Shown: positions 1-9,129 of the stretch, piece by piece
How positions within the stretch are numbered: the stretch's first letter is position 1
How the letters are laid out: each line of letters begins with the position of its first letter
NCBI RefSeq assembly: GCF_001650735.1
Contig: NZ_LXVY01000019.1
Span: 1-58,814 of the forward strand
DNA from: Sphingomonas sp. TDK1
GTDB taxonomy: Bacteria; Pseudomonadota; Alphaproteobacteria; Sphingomonadales; Sphingomonadaceae
Length of the DNA stretch: 58,814 nucleotides
Direction of reading: 5' to 3'
The notes under the pieces: generated by a model
What the model saw: only the letters and a program-made list of their open reading frames with translations
Database searches by the model: none
Told to the model about the DNA's origin: nothing
Position numbers and translations under genes: made by a program

Positions 1-54
1 GACAGTGCACGATTTGAAAAAAACCTGTTCCCATGCGCGCCACACCGGCTTCAT

Positions 55-172
55 TGCTTGGTGGCCATAGCGTCTGTGACCCACCCGATCCCATCCCGAA
101 CTCGGCCGTGAAACCAGACAGCGCCGATGGTACTATTGCTCAAGCAATGGAAGAGTAGGTCGCCGCCAGGCA
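55..172 (+). rRNA. rrf: 5S ribosomal RNA
   Basis: The stretch has the typical bacterial 5S core (GGTGGCCATAGCG near the start, CCGAACTCGG in loop region, GTAGGTCGCCGCC near the end). The first seven bases (TGCTTGG) pair with the last seven (CCAGGCA), closing the terminal helix, which sets the ends. The flanks extend this pairing (ACCGGCTTCA against TGAAGCCGGT), as expected for a processing stem in an rRNA operon transcript. It is followed 87 bases later by tRNA-fMet, the usual 5S-tRNA-fMet order of alphaproteobacterial rrn operons. Confidence 0.95.
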
Positions 173-259
173 TTGAAGCCGGTGTCGCACGCACGGAAAC
201 AGGAAAAACCCATTCACAGTCGTCCCCCGTTCTGCCTCACACGAGGCATCCAGCTTTGG

Positions 260-318
<59 letters not shown>

Positions 319-336
<18 letters not shown>

Positions 337-410
337 AACCCAAACATACCAAACCGCTTCAGGACATCCTGAGGCGGTTTTTTTGTGCCTGTTTCCCGTG
401 GCTTATCCCC
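319..410 (+). repeat. attL: left 92-bp direct repeat
   Basis: It starts in the T-arm of tRNA-fMet and runs through the CCA end, the terminator and the CTTATCCCC motif at 402-410. It aligns without gaps to 48371-48462; the seven differences lie after the tRNA sequence, so the tRNA gene stays intact on integration. The uninterrupted identical block ATCCTGCCCCCGCAACCAAA (319-338) is the likely crossover segment. Confidence 0.8.
351..384 (+). terminator. Rho-independent terminator of the rRNA/tRNA unit
   Basis: A near-perfect inverted repeat, ACCGCTTCAGGA with TCCTGAGGCGGT, is followed by seven T residues. It sits 15 bases after the tRNA. The same hairpin with its T run recurs at 48400-48433 inside attR, so the terminator forms part of the duplicated attachment sequence. 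Confidence 0.85.
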
Positions 411-523
411 GAGTCGCGTCGTCTCATACGGCCCCTTTGGACCCCATCGGACGCCAGGACGTCGATTTGCTTTTGGGGGTATTTTCTGGGGTAGTTGCCG
501 CAACCCCAGCGGAGTACCCCCAG

Positions 524-1771
524 ATGGCACTCAAGGAACTCGAAGTCCGCTACGCGACGAAGCGGCAGAAGGATTACAAGCTCGCCGATGGCGAGGGTCT
601 GTACCTGCTCGTTCGGCCCAATGGCTCGAAGCTCTGGCGCATGAAGTACCGCTTCGACGGCAAGGAGAAGCTGCTCTCCTTCGGTCGCTATCCCGATCTC
701 AGCCTTGCAGAGGCGCGCCTCCGCCGCGCCGAGGCCAGGGTGACGCTGGGGCAGGGCAGGGACCCCGGTGCCAACAACAAATCGCCAGCCGGCAAGACCT
801 TCGAACAGGCGGCGCGTGCGTGGCATGAGAACCGCGAGGGCAATCTCGACGACGGCCATGCCAGGCGGCTGATGACGCGGCTCGAGCGCGATGCCTTTCC
901 GGTGATTGGCGATCGGCCGCTTCGGTCTATCACCAGCGCCGACGTGCTGGCGATGGTTCGGACCGTGGAGGCGCGCGGCGCGCTCGACGTCAGCCGGCGG
1001 ATCAAGCAGCATGTCAGCCAGATCTATCGCTTCGCCATTCCTCAGGGCTGGGCCGATCAGGATCCTGCGGCCTATCTCTCCGACCTGTTGAAGCCTAAGC
1101 CGCGGGTGCGGCACATGGCACGGGTGGGGCTGCAGGAGTTGCCGGCACTGGTGCAGGCGATCGACAACTATGACGGCGAGGAGAACCCTCGGCGGCGTGC
1201 CGTTACCCGTGCAGCATTGCTGTTCACGCTGCTGACCTGGGCACGTACCAACGAGACGCGGCTTACCCGATGGGACGAGTTCGAGGGGCTCGATGGATCG
1301 GAGCCGATTTGGCGCGTGCCAGCGCAGCGGATGAAGATGGAGCGCGAGCACATCGTGCCGCTTTCGCGCCAAGTCGTGTCTCTGCTTGAAGACGTTCGAA
1401 CCTACGCGGCTGGGATCTATGTCTTTGGAGGCGACAAACTCGGCCAGCCCATTTCGCAGAACACCATGATCTATGGCTGTTATCGCATGGGCTATCGGGG
1501 GAGGCAGACCGTCCACGGCTTCCGCGGGCTCGCATCGACTTGGGCGAACGAAGCCGAATGCTATCGCTCTGATTGGATCGAGATGTCGCTTGCCCATGAC
1601 GATCGTGATGACGTCCGCAGCGCGTATAACAGCGCGCTGTACCTTTCACCCCGCAGGCGCATGCTGCAGGATTGGGCCGATCACGTGTTCTGCTTTTTGA
1701 AGCAAGTTAGCGACACGCCCCACCTCAACGATCTCGAACCGGCTCATGCGGTGCTGACATCCACCTGCTGA
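524..1771 (+). CDS. P4-type tyrosine recombinase (element integrase)
   Basis: This 415-residue protein catalyses site-specific integration and excision. It has the N-terminal DUF4102 arm-binding domain (LADGEGLYLLV and SFGRYPDLSLAEAR, about residues 18-70), a SAM-like core-binding domain, and a C-terminal catalytic domain. Visible catalytic residues are Arg in NETRLTRWDEF, HxxR in VHGFRGLAS, His in LAHDDRD and Tyr in RSAYNSALYL, all in the usual P4 context. The start at 524 gives MALKELEVR, the usual beginning for this family; an open frame continues upstream to 383 but lies in the terminator and attL. The gene abuts attL, so it is the obvious candidate to act on the tRNA-fMet attachment site. 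Length is normal for the family and it looks intact. Confidence 0.9.
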   Translation: MALKELEVRYATKRQKDYKLADGEGLYLLVRPNGSKLWRMKYRFDGKEKLLSFGRYPDLSLAEARLRRAEARVTLGQGRDPGANNKSPAGKTFEQAARAWHENREGNLDDGHARRLMTRLERDAFPVIGDRPLRSITSADVLAMVRTVEARGALDVSRRIKQHVSQIYRFAIPQGWADQDPAAYLSDLLKPKPRVRHMARVGLQELPALVQAIDNYDGEENPRRRAVTRAALLFTLLTWARTNETRLTRWDEFEGLDGSEPIWRVPAQRMKMEREHIVPLSRQVVSLLEDVRTYAAGIYVFGGDKLGQPISQNTMIYGCYRMGYRGRQTVHGFRGLASTWANEAECYRSDWIEMSLAHDDRDDVRSAYNSALYLSPRRRMLQDWADHVFCFLKQVSDTPHLNDLEPAHAVLTSTC

Positions 1772-1864
1772 CAAGCTTCGGATCAACGATAGGCTGCCGC
1801 AGCCAATAATGCCCAGGGGGGCCGCTCGCGACCAAAGTACGCCGTTCCGACGGGCGAGCGGAAA

Positions 1865-1889
1865 CGACCGCTTCGCCCGGAAGCGGTCG
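1865..1889. repeat. Perfect 10-bp inverted repeat, GCCCG loop
   Basis: CGACCGCTTC and GAAGCGGTCG flank a five-base loop, 94 bases after the integrase stop. There is no T run, so it is not a standard terminator. It could fold in the integrase transcript or belong to the degenerate intergenic sequence found elsewhere in the window. Confidence 0.5.
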
Positions 1890-1984
1890 CTCGCGGCGCT
1901 GATAGCTCCTGATTCGCGCCCAATTTGCGGACCTGCTGCGTTCGCCTATAACAATAGGTGCTCGGTGTCGTGGAGATCGCAGAC

Positions 1985-2785
1985 GTGCCAGAAACAAAGC
2001 CGACAACCAGCAAAGTTCCGGCGGTGACAATCACCTTCTGGGTCATCAAGATACTCGCCACAACGCTTGGCGAGACGGGCGGGGACGCGGTGAGCATGAG
2101 CTGGTTGGGCGAGACGACGCCTGACGCTGGCAGCAACGGAGTCAACGGATATCTCGTCGGCACCGCCATTTTCGGCGTGCTACTGGCCGCATTGGCCTTT
2201 TTGCAGATCAGGGTGCGGCGGTTCAATCCTTGGCTCTATTGGGCTACCATAATTGCGTCCACCACCGCAGGCACCACGCTCGCGGATTTTGCCACCCGGT
2301 CCCTAGGCTTGGGGTATCCCGGCGGCTCGACACTGCTATTCGGGCTGGTGCTCGCATCGCTGTTCAGCTGGTATCGCGCCCTCGGCACGGTCGATGTCAA
2401 CGCCATCGATAATGCCCGTGCTGAGACGTTTTATTGGGTCACGATCACCTTTTCCCAAACGCTCGGCACGGCGTTAGGGGATTGGGTAGCCGACGGCTCA
2501 CTCGGTTATTCCGGAGCCGCGATCCTTTTCGGGGCGGCGCTTGGCGTGTTGGCCTTGCTCTATTTCAGCAGCACCGTTTCCCGAGTGATGTTGTTCTGGG
2601 CAGCTTTCATCCTTACGCGCCCACTGGGGGCAGTCGTCGGAGATTTCCTCGACAAGCCAGTGGCGAAGGGCGGGTTAGATTTCAGTCGTCCGCTTGCCAC
2701 GGCCACGCTCTCCATCGCGATCATCCTTTTGATCCTGTTCGTGCCGCAGCGCGCGGGGGCAGGTCACGGCGAGGTCGCCCGCTGA
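1985..2785 (+). CDS. DUF347 (COG4705) membrane protein
   Basis: A polytopic inner-membrane protein of 266 residues built from repeated units. Each unit contains a conserved phrase: KVPAVTITFWVIKILATTLG near the start, then versions with TTAGTTLADF, QTLGTALGDW and RPLGAVVGDF. This is the pattern of the DUF347 repeat family, with about eight hydrophobic helices. Function is unknown; some relatives are named after weak links to metal resistance, which I would not rely on. GTG at 1985 is preferred because GGAG lies nine bases upstream; an in-frame GTG at 1958 is the longer alternative. It stands alone and converges on the MarR-VOC gene. Confidence 0.8.
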   Translation: MPETKPTTSKVPAVTITFWVIKILATTLGETGGDAVSMSWLGETTPDAGSNGVNGYLVGTAIFGVLLAALAFLQIRVRRFNPWLYWATIIASTTAGTTLADFATRSLGLGYPGGSTLLFGLVLASLFSWYRALGTVDVNAIDNARAETFYWVTITFSQTLGTALGDWVADGSLGYSGAAILFGAALGVLALLYFSSTVSRVMLFWAAFILTRPLGAVVGDFLDKPVAKGGLDFSRPLATATLSIAIILLILFVPQRAGAGHGEVAR

Positions 2786-2917
2786 TCGCCACGACGGGGG
2801 TCCGCCATCCCGGTCTTCGGGCCTGGGCCGCCGTTAAATTCAGCCGTCTGCTGCCGACCTGGTGCGGCCATTCAGGGCACAGCGGCGAAGGTCAGCTCTC
2901 CGTCTGTATATCCGCGA

Positions 2918-3805
2918 TCAGGGTCGCTGAGCTTCTCGAGTTCCCGCCGCAACCTGACGATATTGCACAAAAGAAATCTCGTTGCCGTCCGGATCACGAA
3001 CGTGGAAATCCGTTCCGCCCCAGGCTTGATCGACCAGCTTTCGGGAAATGGTCACGCCCCGGCTTTCACATTCAGCATGAAGCGCTTCTATGTCCGATAC
3101 CTCGATAGTCGCCAGTATCAGATCCCGTTCCTTCGCGGCCAGTTCGGCGAAATTGGGCTGACCGACGTGGCGCAGATGTAGGCAGGCTACGCCACGCGAT
3201 ACAGACCCGTAAAAGGGCGGGTTACCGTGTAGGAAGTCCGTTGCGAAGCCGAGCTTCTCGCTAAAGAACTGCGCGGTCCGGCGCACATCGCTGACGAGGA
3301 GGATGGGAACGACGCCTTTGACGCGTACCTGTCCCGCGCGATCCTGATCAGGCGCCCCACCTCGCCCCAGACCGATCAGGGCAGCCAGCATTTTGCGCAG
3401 TGCCAACATGCCCGCTTCGCTGGTGCGCTCCGCGAGAGAGTCATCAACCATCTGGCGCGCCTCTGCTTGCACAAGCGCCGCATCTCGCCCGCGCTTGCTC
3501 AGGGAAATGACCAGACGTCGCCGATCCTGCGGGTCCGTCTGGCGTTCCAGATAGCCGCGCGTCACCAGCGTATCGACCAATTGCCCCCCCGCCTGCTTTG
3601 ACAGGCCCAGATCCTCAATAATGTCCGCGAGGGGGATATCGCGCGTTGCCTGCGCCAGCCCGCCAATCACATAAAGGCCGTTGCGGGGAATGTCGTTATA
3701 GCCCTCGACCTCTAACGCCTTACGCATGAACGTGCCGTAAGTTGTACGCGCATGGCGCAACAGAACCGGAATGGACGCAGTCTCGTATGTGGGAGCATCT
3801 GTCAT
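2918..3805 (-). CDS. MarR-family regulator fused to a VOC (glyoxalase-fold) domain
   Basis: A 295-residue protein. Residues about 10-140 form a MarR winged helix (recognition region LGLSKQAGGQLVDTLVTRGY, wing DPQDRRRLVISLSKRG). Residues about 160-285 form a vicinal-oxygen-chelate domain (VKGVVPILLVSDVRRTAQFF at its start, DFHVRDPDGNEISFVQY at its end). MarR proteins bind DNA as dimers and release it on ligand binding; VOC domains bind small aromatic or electrophilic compounds. The fusion suggests a one-component sensor in which the VOC part binds the effector, or a self-regulated resistance protein. A palindrome 28 bases upstream is a plausible autoregulatory operator. The fold assignments are strong; ligand and targets are unknown. 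Confidence 0.85.
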   Translation of the reverse strand: MTDAPTYETASIPVLLRHARTTYGTFMRKALEVEGYNDIPRNGLYVIGGLAQATRDIPLADIIEDLGLSKQAGGQLVDTLVTRGYLERQTDPQDRRRLVISLSKRGRDAALVQAEARQMVDDSLAERTSEAGMLALRKMLAALIGLGRGGAPDQDRAGQVRVKGVVPILLVSDVRRTAQFFSEKLGFATDFLHGNPPFYGSVSRGVACLHLRHVGQPNFAELAAKERDLILATIEVSDIEALHAECESRGVTISRKLVDQAWGGTDFHVRDPDGNEISFVQYRQVAAGTREAQRP

Positions 3806-3832
3806 GGAACACCATTTAGTCCCGAATCATGA

Positions 3833-3851
3833 TAGTATGATATCAGTACTA
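3833..3851. promoter_or_regulatory. Candidate MarR operator
   Basis: TAGTATGATATCAGTACTA is a near-palindrome around a perfect TGATATCA core, in an AT-rich patch directly upstream of the MarR-VOC gene. Size, symmetry and place fit a MarR-dimer site. The assignment rests on position and symmetry only. Confidence 0.45.
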
Positions 3852-4192
3852 AAGACTTAGGGCAATATCGGTGCAGTGCTTGATAGAAGGTTTACGTGGA
3901 GGTTCCTAAAGGCTGGACGCTGAAGGACCGATTGGAACAATAGTCGCCGGTCTGCAGGTGGCGCATACGGCAGCAAAGCCCCACTTCGCCCCATTCAGGG
4001 CAACCGGCGGCAGCCGACCAACACACGCCATTCCGAGGCGGCAGCGGGAATGTCCGCTCAGGCCGAAACCAGTCGTTGGCGGTGCCTATGGTCTTCCCCG
4101 CCATTAGCGCCTGATGTTCGTCGAAAGCATCACTTGTTCTTGCTCGCGAAAGCCGACATGCTCTGGTTTCTCTACCGAATTAGGGCAGACTT
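3852..4192. other. Intergenic region between marR-VOC and the cupin gene
   Basis: No convincing gene. An open frame on the minus strand (3892-4104) lacks a ribosome binding site and has low-complexity, shadow-like composition. The region should hold the promoters of the divergent marR-VOC and cupin genes, but no clear -35/-10 pair stands out. Confidence 0.4.
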
Positions 4193-4861
4193 ATGCTGAA
4201 GATGCTCGGTGGTTTCGTACTAACTGCAGCGTTGGCGTGGCCGTCGCTAGTACTTGCGCAAGCGACTACACGACCGTGCAGCGCGATCGAGATTGCGGGT
4301 CCGGCCTGCCTGCTCGCTCACAGCCAACTCCCATCCTTGCCGGCCGGTAAGGTATACTGGCACCTCGATCGCTTCTCGTCGAAATCGGACGCAGAACGCG
4401 CTGCCATTTCGACCAGCGTTGTTGTGGAGGCATTCAGCTCAGTCTGGCTCTTTACTATCACGAAATCCGGATGGCACGCTCGCGGCGGCAAACACGTGTC
4501 GACCGTTGGACCGCTTCCCATTGCGCCAGCAGCTACCTACGCGACGGAGTATATCCGGTCCGTGTTTGAGCCTGGTACGACTGCACCGTTGCATGTGCAC
4601 TCTGGCCCGGAAGCTTTCTTTGCAGTTGAAGGGGACACTTGCCTCGAAACACCCCAAGGAATCCGAATCGGGCGGGGTACTGGCAACCAGATGATGATCG
4701 AGGCTGGGCCGCCAATGCTGCTGATGGCGATCGGGAGAATTCCTCGGAAGGGCTTCGCGCTAATCTTACATGACGCAAGCCAGCCTCCCACGACACTGAC
4801 GCAGGCGTGGAAGCCACGGGGGCTTTGCGCGAGGCAACTCTCTGCTGATCAGGGTCGTTAG
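4193..4861 (+). CDS. Secreted cupin-domain protein
   Basis: A 222-residue protein with a Sec signal peptide (hydrophobic stretch LGGFVLTAALAWPSLVLAQA, cleavage expected after about residue 23). The cupin motif is visible at about residues 125-155: PLHVHSGPEAFFAVEGDTCL, giving the two His and the Glu that usually bind a metal, followed by a second half containing PRKGFALILHDAS. Periplasmic single-domain cupins of this sort are common and of unknown substrate. It stands alone between the MarR-VOC gene and the Shango locus. The fold is confident; the function is open. Confidence 0.75.
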   Translation: MLKMLGGFVLTAALAWPSLVLAQATTRPCSAIEIAGPACLLAHSQLPSLPAGKVYWHLDRFSSKSDAERAAISTSVVVEAFSSVWLFTITKSGWHARGGKHVSTVGPLPIAPAATYATEYIRSVFEPGTTAPLHVHSGPEAFFAVEGDTCLETPQGIRIGRGTGNQMMIEAGPPMLLMAIGRIPRKGFALILHDASQPPTTLTQAWKPRGLCARQLSADQGR

Positions 4862-5298
4862 CCGCTGTTCCACTCCCCTTCCACGGCCGTTCAGCGCAAC
4901 TTTTCCCAAAAGCCGAGAGTCTGCTCTCGACCAGAATGGGACGTTCGCGGGTTGAGCTAACAACGGCAGCTTCTGCCAAGACCTGCCTTTCGCCCGACGT
5001 GAACACGCTTGGCAGCTGCGCGCCCCAATAGCGGTCGCTGCGTGGTGGAACCATAGTTCTCGAAAGCCGCCGTAGGTCGAAGTGGGATCCTGGTCGCTGA
5101 CTTAATCCGAAGATGATGAGCAAAAGTCTTTCTAGACGTACAGCGTTTATAGTCGGCCATTCAAACTCTCGTCGATCCACACCCAATGCTCGGAAAAGTC
5201 GGACAAAAAGGGATAAAGGAATCTGATTCGATCCAGTAGGCCGTATTTACATGCGTCTCCCACTAGTGCAGCCTCGCGACCCTGAGGGGGAATTGATC
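4862..5298. other. Intergenic region upstream of the Shango-like locus
   Basis: I see no gene. The DNA is degenerate-looking intergenic sequence with phrases such as AAAAGCCGAGAGTCTGCTC that resemble other spacers of the window. The promoter of the defence locus should lie near its right end. GAGGGGG at 5284-5290 is the ribosome binding site of the next gene. Confidence 0.5.
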
Positions 5299-6147
5299 AT
5301 GACGGATTTCGCGAACATCGCACGATGGGCGAGCCATAGAAGCGCGTTACCGCCCGTCACCCCCACGCTCATCATTGACGCGGTCCCCCTTGATCCAGAT
5401 CGGGATCTACCGGCAATTGGGGCGGCGGAGCCGCAGCCCATCTCAGCCTTCGTCTGTATAATCGAATACGAGGGTAACACGCGCCTTATCACCTGCCGAC
5501 GCTTCGATAGAATCGGAGAGGCGGTCTATGTGGGCGCCATATGCCACTCAGCGCGCGCGTACCGTCAGTTCAGGTCCGACAGAGTGAGCGCTGTATATGA
5601 TGCGGCCACCGGCGAAGTATTGGGTGATGGCAGCTACTTCGAACGCTTCTCGGTCGACTCGCAGCGCGAGCGCGCCGCGACTTGGAACCTCTCGCCTGCA
5701 CGGAAGGCGACGCTGGTTGCAGGGCTGAACGTGCTTGCCTTCATGGCCCGCTGCGACGGCTACTGGCATCCCTTGGAAGCCGACGTGGTGGAAGGATTCA
5801 TATGCTCCATGTGGCTGCGCAAGGAGTGGGAAGGCGAGCCGCCGTTGGCTGATATCGTTGCGCACGCACAGCGCCTGTCGCCCGATGCCAACACCTTCTT
5901 CCACGCGCTGCGGCACTATGCGGGGAGCCGCACGTCGACGCGGATCTTATGCGGAGCTGTGTCGGATCTGATCACGGCCGACGGTGTCATTTGCTCGAGC
6001 GAGGCGCGTTGGGGCGCAGAGATCGATGCGTTCCTCAGAGACTACAGAGAGGACGAGTTCGAACGATATTTCGGCTCGGCTGGAGGATCCCATCCGGTGG
6101 CTTCGGTGCCTCCCGCCGGCGGAGGTACGGTGCTCCCAGAGAAATAA
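5299..6147 (+). CDS. sngA: TerB-like protein with WYL-like N-terminal domain (SngA-like, Shango)
   Basis: A 282-residue cytoplasmic protein. Residues about 45-120 resemble a WYL-type small barrel (CIIEYEGNTRLITCRRFDRI, then GAICHSARAYRQFRSDRV). The rest, about 130-260, is an all-helical TerB-like domain (LNVLAFMARCDGYWHPLEAD, with the acidic YWHPLEAD turn and a second ITADGVICSSEARW turn). ATG at 5299 is chosen because GAGGGGG lies eight bases upstream; an earlier in-frame ATG at 5251 has none. It ends one base before the ATPase gene. A TerB protein followed by an ABC-like ATPase and a giant DUF4011 helicase is the layout of the Shango anti-phage system. Family membership is inferred from architecture, not from a search. 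Confidence 0.75.
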   Translation: MTDFANIARWASHRSALPPVTPTLIIDAVPLDPDRDLPAIGAAEPQPISAFVCIIEYEGNTRLITCRRFDRIGEAVYVGAICHSARAYRQFRSDRVSAVYDAATGEVLGDGSYFERFSVDSQRERAATWNLSPARKATLVAGLNVLAFMARCDGYWHPLEADVVEGFICSMWLRKEWEGEPPLADIVAHAQRLSPDANTFFHALRHYAGSRTSTRILCGAVSDLITADGVICSSEARWGAEIDAFLRDYREDEFERYFGSAGGSHPVASVPPAGGGTVLPEK

Positions 6148-6148
6148 C

Positions 6149-8803
6149 ATGGGCAAGTTACAAGATTGGGTCGCGGGGCAGGATACGTGGGTAGGCGACG
6201 CTCTACGACGCGCTGCGTTGGCGGGCAGCGCAACGGCGTCTGATGCAGATGCGGTGGCGGCAAGGGTTCAGGCCGCCAACGGTATTGCGGCTGCCGGCGC
6301 GCCCGAGTGCATCGCATTTGACGAGCAATGCCTCGCGCCCAGCAGGGCCGCAGCGGATGTAGAGTTACTTTGCTCGATCGGTCCGGTCAATCACGTTGAC
6401 CGCTTGGCCGACGGCCAGGAACTCAAGTTTGCGCTCGACGGGCTCACGATCATCTTCGGTGAGAATGGCTCAGGTAAGAGCGGCTACGCGCGTGCTGCAC
6501 GCCGGCTTTGTACGTCTCGCGTTCCAATCACGCTGCAGGGCAATGTCTTTGCGGAAACGGAAGCGCCCCCGACGATTACATTCAAGGTCAGGGCCGGGAA
6601 TGCCGAACCTGTCCCGCATCAATGGGCTGAGGGATCGGCGCTGCCCGATTGCTGCCGCCAGATGAGCTTCCTCGATACTGCCAATGCGCGGACCTATGTC
6701 GAGGACAAGACTGAGATCTTGTTTCTTCCGCCCGAAGTTCGATGTCTCACGACTCTCGGCCAACTCTATGTGCTTGCGGCCGAGCGCTGCCAAGCGGCGG
6801 CTGACTTGCTTTCGGCTACCCATGGGTCCGCGATCGGCGTCCAGTTCGCCTCCAGCACCAGCGCAGGAGCACTAGTGGCCTTGCTGACAACCGTCACGCC
6901 TTTGGCGAAACTACCGTCGGCAGAGCAACTTCAGGCTGCCGCCACGTGGGACGATACGGCTGCCGCCCAGCTCTCTGAGATTCGGATCCAGCTCGCCGAA
7001 GGACCCGCCGGCCAAGCACGAACCCTGCGGCGATTAGGGGACACTGCCAAAGCGGTCACCGACAAGGCCCTCGCCGCGATCGTCGCGTTGGGCAAGCCGC
7101 AGCTCGATCGTGATGCCGAGCTGCTGGGAGCTCTAGCTCAAGCTCGTGCGGCTGCAGAAGCCTTTGCCGCAGCGCAAACGGGGCGTTTCCCCATCGTCGC
7201 CACCGGCAGCGACACTTGGCGTCAGTTGTTCATGATCGCACGAAAGTTCGCCGCAGAAGCCGACCTTGTGCCCGAGGATGGCGCGTTTTCTGTCGGCGAC
7301 CCCTGTATGCTGTGCCAACGTCCGCTCGACGAAGCCGCAAGCGACCGGATGAACGCGTTTGACGCGTTCGTGGCAGGTGAGGTGGCTGCCGCTGTCTCGA
7401 CGGCGGAAGCCGAGATCGATGCCAGAATCGAGCTGCTGCGGGCTCTCGATCTGGACAGCGCAGACCAGATCCTGCTGGCGCTTGCCGAGCATCGCGCTCG
7501 GGAGGAGCCGGTTCGCATTGCTGTCGAAAACGCTGCGCATGAATCGCAGGAGCTTCGTGTCCGCCGCGACTATATGATTGCACATCTTGAAGGTGGCGCC
7601 GTCGTTGACGGCCTACCGGCGATCGGTTCGATAGTGCAGTTGTCGCGGATAGCGGATGATATGGTCGTGCGCGCCGATGCACTTGCGCAAGGCGGCAGCG
7701 CTGACTCTGCAGCCATCGCGGCGGAACTGGAGCTTCGCGATCGTGAAACCCTCGCCAGCTGCATCGACCTGATGACCGCGCGACGTGACGGACTTGCCGA
7801 CCGCCAGCGCTATCTCGCCTGCGTCGCGGCGCTGGGAACCCGACCAATCTCCCTGCTCGCCTCGTCAGTTCGCGGCGAACTAGTGACGCCCGAATTGCGT
7901 CAACGGATCGAACGCGAGATCGCCGCGCTGGGGATCGATCATATCCCCTTGCGCTTCACCGAACAGAGCGCATCGGGCAAGAGCTTCTTCGAAATGGCGC
8001 TTGCGAGTGCGGGCAAGGCGAAAAAGGCGACGGTGCTTAGTGAGGGCGAGCAGCGCGCCCTGGCGATCGCCTGCTTTCTTGCAGATGCTCATGTCAGCGC
8101 GAGCAGGGGCGCGATCATTGTCGATGATCCTGTAACTAGCCTCGACCATCAGCGAATTCGCCGCGTGGCCAATCGGTTCGCGGCGGAAGCCGCACGGGGG
8201 CGGCAGGTAATCATCTTCACTCATAATCTACTTTTCTATCAGGAGGTTTTGCGAGCTTGCGCTGATCGAGATCCGCAGGTCAGTGCGCTTCCCTGCCTTG
8301 TCCAGCAATCGCAGGAGGGCTTCGGCTTTGTATCAGTTGACGACCAGCCTTGGATTGCCAAGAAGGTCAAGGAGCGCGAACGTGTACTCGATGCTCAGGT
8401 CACGGCCATTCCTGATGATTTGGCGGTCGACAGCGAGAAGATGCGTCTCCTCGCGAAACAATTTTATACCGATTTGCGCGAGACTTGGGAGCGCGCGGTT
8501 GAGGAAGTGGTGCTCGGCGGGGTTGTCGAGCGCTTCGGCACCGACGTTAAGACCCAGAGTCTAAAGCTCGTCGATATCGATGATCAGGATTACCGCACGA
8601 TTTTCTTTGCGATGAAGCGAGCGTCGGAACGCTCCGGGCACGACCAGGCCGCAGCCAAGCAGATCGATCCGCCGGACAAGAAACAGATGGAGGCGGACCT
8701 CCTTGAGCTACGCGGTTTCATCGCGACTCATCGAAAGAAGGCGCGGTCGGCGGAGGAGCGACGCAAGGAGCTAGAGCAAGCACCTAAGGCAGCGGTTGCG
8801 TAG
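6149..8803 (+). CDS. sngB: ABC-type AAA_13 ATPase with CxxC hook (SngB-like, Shango)
   Basis: An 884-residue SMC/Rad50-like ATPase. Walker A (GENGSGKS) is at about residue 102, the ABC signature (LSEGEQRAL) near 629, Walker B (IIVDDPVTSLDH) near 655 and the H-loop (FTHNLLF) near 690. Between the two halves are long helical, Ala/Glu-rich arms with a CMLCQRP motif near 386 that could form a Rad50-style zinc hook. The C-terminal tail (RETWERAVEEVVL) is typical of the AAA_13 group, which also includes the RloC and PrrC nucleases. I did not find a clear anticodon-nuclease triad. The start at 6149 follows the preceding stop by one base, implying translational coupling. Next to TerB and the DUF4011 helicase it fits the ATPase of Shango. 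Confidence 0.8.
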   Translation: MGKLQDWVAGQDTWVGDALRRAALAGSATASDADAVAARVQAANGIAAAGAPECIAFDEQCLAPSRAAADVELLCSIGPVNHVDRLADGQELKFALDGLTIIFGENGSGKSGYARAARRLCTSRVPITLQGNVFAETEAPPTITFKVRAGNAEPVPHQWAEGSALPDCCRQMSFLDTANARTYVEDKTEILFLPPEVRCLTTLGQLYVLAAERCQAAADLLSATHGSAIGVQFASSTSAGALVALLTTVTPLAKLPSAEQLQAAATWDDTAAAQLSEIRIQLAEGPAGQARTLRRLGDTAKAVTDKALAAIVALGKPQLDRDAELLGALAQARAAAEAFAAAQTGRFPIVATGSDTWRQLFMIARKFAAEADLVPEDGAFSVGDPCMLCQRPLDEAASDRMNAFDAFVAGEVAAAVSTAEAEIDARIELLRALDLDSADQILLALAEHRAREEPVRIAVENAAHESQELRVRRDYMIAHLEGGAVVDGLPAIGSIVQLSRIADDMVVRADALAQGGSADSAAIAAELELRDRETLASCIDLMTARRDGLADRQRYLACVAALGTRPISLLASSVRGELVTPELRQRIEREIAALGIDHIPLRFTEQSASGKSFFEMALASAGKAKKATVLSEGEQRALAIACFLADAHVSASRGAIIVDDPVTSLDHQRIRRVANRFAAEAARGRQVIIFTHNLLFYQEVLRACADRDPQVSALPCLVQQSQEGFGFVSVDDQPWIAKKVKERERVLDAQVTAIPDDLAVDSEKMRLLAKQFYTDLRETWERAVEEVVLGGVVERFGTDVKTQSLKLVDIDDQDYRTIFFAMKRASERSGHDQAAAKQIDPPDKKQMEADLLELRGFIATHRKKARSAEERRKELEQAPKAAVA

Positions 8804-9129
8804 TACCGAATTTTTCGATTTGACAGCTTCCAGCCCGCCGCAGGCTCAGCATTCATCCGTCGAACTTTCACTCGGCTAGTCTGCTTTAACCGGTGGTAAT
8901 TCTGAAAGCGCACAGACCATTGACGGCTCGTGCCATGCGTAGGATTATGAGTTTCTCTCGCCGGCTACCCCTTATCCGGCGAAGTGCGCGGTGGTCACTC
9001 AGCCTTTGACCATCGTAACCGGGGCTGCCTCATCGCCGTACCCGCCATTGCCAATAAGGATGGAATTCGACTCGACATACCACTTCTGACGCGGAATCAT
9101 CGACTTCGGGCGATCTGCAGGGGGTTGGG
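8804..9129. other. 326-bp spacer within the Shango-like locus
   Basis: No coding region or clear hairpin terminator is visible. Its length suggests that the large helicase gene may have its own promoter. The text resembles other degenerate spacers of this window (for example TTGACAGCTTCCAGCC). A G-rich stretch (GGGGGTTGGG) at its right end serves as the ribosome binding region of the helicase gene. Confidence 0.4.

Noticed and set aside
3892..4104. 70-residue minus-strand frame upstream of the cupin gene
   Set aside because: No ribosome binding site, Cys/Arg/Trp-rich text of a kind often seen in degenerate spacers; no homologous family recognised.
6149..8803. Reading the ATPase as an RloC/PrrC anticodon nuclease
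   Set aside because: The ABC core and CxxC hook fit, but I could not find the nuclease triad in the C-terminal region, and neighbours match Shango better.
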